Assembly (NCBI GenBank): GCA_030523385.1
Contig: JAUNIV010000082.1
Location: 1 to 9,296, forward strand
DNA: 9,296 nucleotides
Direction: 5' to 3'
Origin: Bacteroidales bacterium
GTDB lineage: Bacteria > Bacteroidota > Bacteroidia > Bacteroidales > Bacteroidaceae
This document shows, one piece after another, positions 7,213 through 9,296 of the stretch. The position numbers and the translations under genes were made by a program. Within the stretch, counting starts at the first letter, position 1; the number at the start of each line of letters is the position of its first letter. The notes beneath the pieces were generated by a model. That model saw only the letters and a list, made by a program, of their open reading frames with translations. It made no database searches and was not told the origin of the DNA.

Positions 7213-7821
7213 ATGAAAAGAAAAAATTTCATTATGAACGGATTGCTGGTAATGGCTACCGTCCTTATGTTTGCACAATGTAGCGGTAACAACAACGCTG
7301 CGACTTCTGCCGTGGCTCCAGCAAGTGGAGTAGCCGGTTCTTCCAACATGAAAATAGCTTATGTGGAAATAGACTCGTTGCTGACCAAATACAATTTCTG
7401 GAATGACCTGAACGAAGTGATGATACAGAAGGAAGAAAACATCCGCACCACGCTGAACGAGAAAGCCAAGAAGCTGGATGCCGATGCCAAAGAATTCCAA
7501 CGCAAGTATGAGAACAACGGTTTTGCAAGCCCCGAGCGTGCACAGCAGGAATATCAGCGCATACAGAAACAACAGCAAGACTTGCAGGTGTTGCAGCAAA
7601 AGCTGAGCGATGAGTTGGCTTCAGAAAACCAAAAGAACAGCCTGCAACTGCGTGACTCTATCAACTCTTTCCTGAAAATCTACAACCAGACCAAAGGATA
7701 TGACTTGATCATCAGCAACACCGGTTTCGACAACCTGCTGTATGCCAATCCGGCTTACAACATCACTCAGGAAATCATTGACGGACTGAACGCACGCTAC
7801 AATCCTTCTTCAAAGAAATAA
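7213..7821 (+). CDS. OmpH/Skp-like envelope protein, probable lipoprotein
   Basis: This 202-residue protein has the Skp/OmpH architecture: an export signal, a short low-complexity Asn/Ala/Ser/Gly linker, a first strand (MKIAYVEIDSLLTKY, 46-60), a long coiled-coil hairpin rich in Lys, Glu and Gln (about 62-150) and a closing alpha/beta segment (YDLIISNTGFDNLLYANPAY, 163-182). Skp proteins are periplasmic holdase chaperones for unfolded outer-membrane proteins. The signal ends FAQC with Cys23, so it may be lipid-anchored, although Gln before the Cys is unusual. A GTG at 7201 would add four residues; I choose the ATG at 7213 because it gives a normal n-region and the GTG has no support of its own. 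It lies 26 bases after the small gene's end and converges on an OmpA-family gene. It is not beside bamA, the usual skp partner. Confidence 0.88.
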   Translation: MKRKNFIMNGLLVMATVLMFAQCSGNNNAATSAVAPASGVAGSSNMKIAYVEIDSLLTKYNFWNDLNEVMIQKEENIRTTLNEKAKKLDADAKEFQRKYENNGFASPERAQQEYQRIQKQQQDLQVLQQKLSDELASENQKNSLQLRDSINSFLKIYNQTKGYDLIISNTGFDNLLYANPAYNITQEIIDGLNARYNPSSKK

Positions 7822-7830
7822 TCATAGCAT

Positions 7831-7880
7831 ATTATAAAAAAGTTGGGGCAGAAAATCATCTGCCCCAACTTTTTTATAAT
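7831..7880. terminator. strong bidirectional rho-independent terminator
   Basis: A perfect 22-bp inverted repeat (arms 7831-7852 and 7859-7880) with a 6-base loop fills the gap between the Skp-like stop (7821) and the OmpA-like stop (7885). The GC core is TTGGGGCAGA/TCTGCCCCAA, and the outer arms carry A and T runs, so each strand has its own U-tract. It should end transcription from both sides. Confidence 0.93.
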
Positions 7881-7884
7881 CCTA

Positions 7885-9021
7885 TCAGTCATTCAGCGTA
7901 CAGATACTTACGCGGTTCCAATCGGGTTCTGAGAACATATCCCCTACTCCTTGTCCCTGCGCCGTGATACGCGATGCATCTATCTTATATTTATTCACCA
8001 AGATAGACTTCACGGCTTCGGCACGTGCGGCAGCCAATCTTTCATTGAAATCCAAATTGCCTTCCGGCGATGCATATCCTTTGATAATCACCTGTGCATC
8101 GGTATGCCTCTTCATGTAAGAAGCCACACGCTCTACGTTGGGCAACTGCGAAGCATCCACCGAAGATTTACCCTGTTTGAACGAAACAATGGATTCGGGC
8201 ACATGGTTAGTTTCCACTATGGTTTCTACAGGCACAGCCTGATTGCGGCAATCATCCAACTCCTGTTGCAGACCATCCACCTGCTGTGCGGCAGCCATCA
8301 GCTGTGCGTTCTGGTTATCCACCTGCCAACGAAGGTCATTGATAGTAGCGTTCAAGTCGGCCACTTCCGCTTCATCGTATGGTCTCACGGTGGTGAAATA
8401 ACGCTTGCCATTGCCGTTCATGAAGTGATAAGTCAGTCCGGCTGTCAGCTCAAAGCTGGCATTGTTGGCATTGAAACGACTTCTGTGTCGGTTGAAATCG
8501 CCTTGCATGTCATACACAATGGCAGGCTTGATACCAAATGTCCATGCTCTCGACTCTCCCATGTTGAAGTTGAGGTTCATCCCGAATCGGGTTGACCACG
8601 AATTGGCATCGCCCGGACCATCCTGATAATAGTGCAACCAACCGGCACCTGCCACGGCTTCCATCTCAAACACGCGAGGCTTGCCTGTGTAAGACCCGAA
8701 GAGGTTCATCAGGTTCACCTTACCAATCAAACTTACCTCCGAAGCATCGAAAGCCGTTTTGCTTTGGCTCGTGTTTACATATCCCATGCCTTGAATGCCC
8801 AAGCCTATCACCGGAGTGAGCTGTTTTCCGATGCCGAACCCGAATGCAGGACGCATACTCTTGAAGAAAGGATTATGCGTCAGGGGCGTCACCCCACCGG
8901 CTTTCAGTTCCATAGACCAATTATCACCGATTCCGGTTCCTTCCAAAGCCATTTTTCCTGTTTGAGCGTTGGCCACGCACGCACACGCTACAAAAGCTGA
9001 AACAATAATAGATTTTCTCAT
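7885..9021 (-). CDS. OmpA-family outer-membrane protein
   Basis: This 378-residue protein anchors the outer membrane to peptidoglycan or serves as a structural porin-like barrel. A signal peptide with probable cleavage ANA|QTG (after residue 19) precedes an 8-strand-type beta-barrel region (about 35-200, with repeated amphipathic Gly/aromatic strands and ending LTYHF). A short coiled coil follows (about 217-260, ADLNATINDLRWQVDNQNAQ onward), then the C-terminal OmpA domain (about 275-375). In that domain GYASPEG (315-321) and RLAAARAEAV (328-337) align with E. coli GYTDRIG and LSERRAQSV: the conserved Arg (R333) is kept, but the Asp that contacts diaminopimelate is replaced by Ser318. GYASPEG is, as I recall, common in Bacteroidetes. 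The gene stands alone behind a 243-base leader region and ends at the shared terminator. Confidence 0.93.
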   Translation of the reverse strand: MRKSIIVSAFVACACVANAQTGKMALEGTGIGDNWSMELKAGGVTPLTHNPFFKSMRPAFGFGIGKQLTPVIGLGIQGMGYVNTSQSKTAFDASEVSLIGKVNLMNLFGSYTGKPRVFEMEAVAGAGWLHYYQDGPGDANSWSTRFGMNLNFNMGESRAWTFGIKPAIVYDMQGDFNRHRSRFNANNASFELTAGLTYHFMNGNGKRYFTTVRPYDEAEVADLNATINDLRWQVDNQNAQLMAAAQQVDGLQQELDDCRNQAVPVETIVETNHVPESIVSFKQGKSSVDASQLPNVERVASYMKRHTDAQVIIKGYASPEGNLDFNERLAAARAEAVKSILVNKYKIDASRITAQGQGVGDMFSEPDWNRVSICTLND

Positions 9022-9045
9022 AGGTTAAAAGTTTAAATCATCTTA

Positions 9046-9053
9046 CAATTATA
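9046..9053 (-). promoter_or_regulatory. candidate -7 box for the OmpA-family gene
   Basis: On the minus strand TATAATTG differs from TAnnTTTG by one base and ends 24 bases before the ATG at 9021. There is no TTTG at the expected -33 position. The rest of the 9022-9264 gap is AT-rich with no repeat that I can support, so a longer leader with a promoter further upstream remains possible. Confidence 0.35.
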
Positions 9054-9232
9054 GTTGTTCTTTAAATAATTTCCATTTCCGTGTCCCTGTCATTCTTTCG
9101 AGGTCCACCTTCACTTCACATAACATTTCGAGAAAGCATTTGGTTCAAATCATCATCCATTTATCAAGAATCCATATAAATTTCATTTTCAGTATTCTCT
9201 TTCTGCTTTACTCTCTGTCTCATTTTTTGTCG

Positions 9233-9240
9233 TATCTTTG
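9233..9240 (+). promoter_or_regulatory. promoter -7 box for the gene at the right edge
   Basis: TATCTTTG is a perfect -7 match. TTTA (9207-9210) lies 22 bases upstream as an imperfect -33 box. The box ends 24 bases before the ATG at 9265 and points away from the OmpA-family gene. Confidence 0.6.
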
Positions 9241-9264
9241 CCGCGTTTTTCAATCAGGAAAGAT

Positions 9265-9296
9265 ATGGGTATAGAAAAAGGTATATTGAAACGTGC
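9265..9296 (+). CDS. 5' end of an unidentified gene
   Basis: ATG at 9265 opens a frame reading MGIEKGILKR that runs off the window. It sits at the right distance from a perfect -7 box and has GGAAAG just upstream as a possible ribosome site. Ten codons are too few to name a family. Confidence 0.5.
   Translation, partial: MGIEKGILKR

Noticed and set aside
9091..9141. TTTCGAG repeated upstream of the OmpA-family gene (in 9096-9102 and 9126-9132)
   Set aside because: The match is only 7 bases and does not extend into a palindrome or a known site.

Overview
The window looks like chromosomal DNA of a Bacteroides-like member of the Bacteroidales. Three things point there. Several promoters have the Bacteroidetes -7 form TAnnTTTG, and the nadC promoter also has a perfect TTTG -33 box at 19 bp. 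The first gene combines a two-component-regulator-type beta-propeller with an AraC-type helix-turn-helix. The cell-envelope genes (Skp/OmpH-like and OmpA-like) are of Bacteroidetes type, with the GYASPEG form of the OmpA domain. I see no insertion sequence, CRISPR array, rRNA or tRNA.

Layout. Positions 1-48 may hold the last codons of an upstream gene that ends in tandem stops. At 60-2855 (+) lies a large membrane-spanning transcription regulator: a 14-blade propeller, a Y_Y_Y domain, one transmembrane helix and an AraC HTH, with no histidine kinase or receiver. Its first ~32 residues look borrowed from a surface-lipoprotein gene. A convergent hairpin separates it from nadC (-, NAD synthesis). 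nadC is divergent from rlmH (+, ribosome modification), and the two promoters are interleaved in 82 bp. Next come pepD and an exported endonuclease/exonuclease/phosphatase-family protein, both on the minus strand, 9 bp apart and probably one transcript. Divergent from pepD is a small membrane-protein gene that appears frameshifted, followed by a Skp/OmpH-like protein (+). A perfect 22-bp bidirectional terminator then separates that gene from an OmpA-family outer-membrane protein (-). The right edge holds a promoter and the first codons of another + strand gene.

How the genes work together. nadC, rlmH and pepD are housekeeping genes with no obvious pathway link. The Skp-like and OmpA-like genes sit tail to tail and could be functionally related, because Skp is known elsewhere as a chaperone for OmpA-type barrels. 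The regulator most likely controls genes to the left of the window, since nothing to its right is a typical polysaccharide-utilisation gene.

The most unusual observations are the apparent chimeric lipoprotein/regulator N-terminus near position 155 and the split small membrane-protein gene at 6996-7186. I did not find a convincing new multi-gene system.
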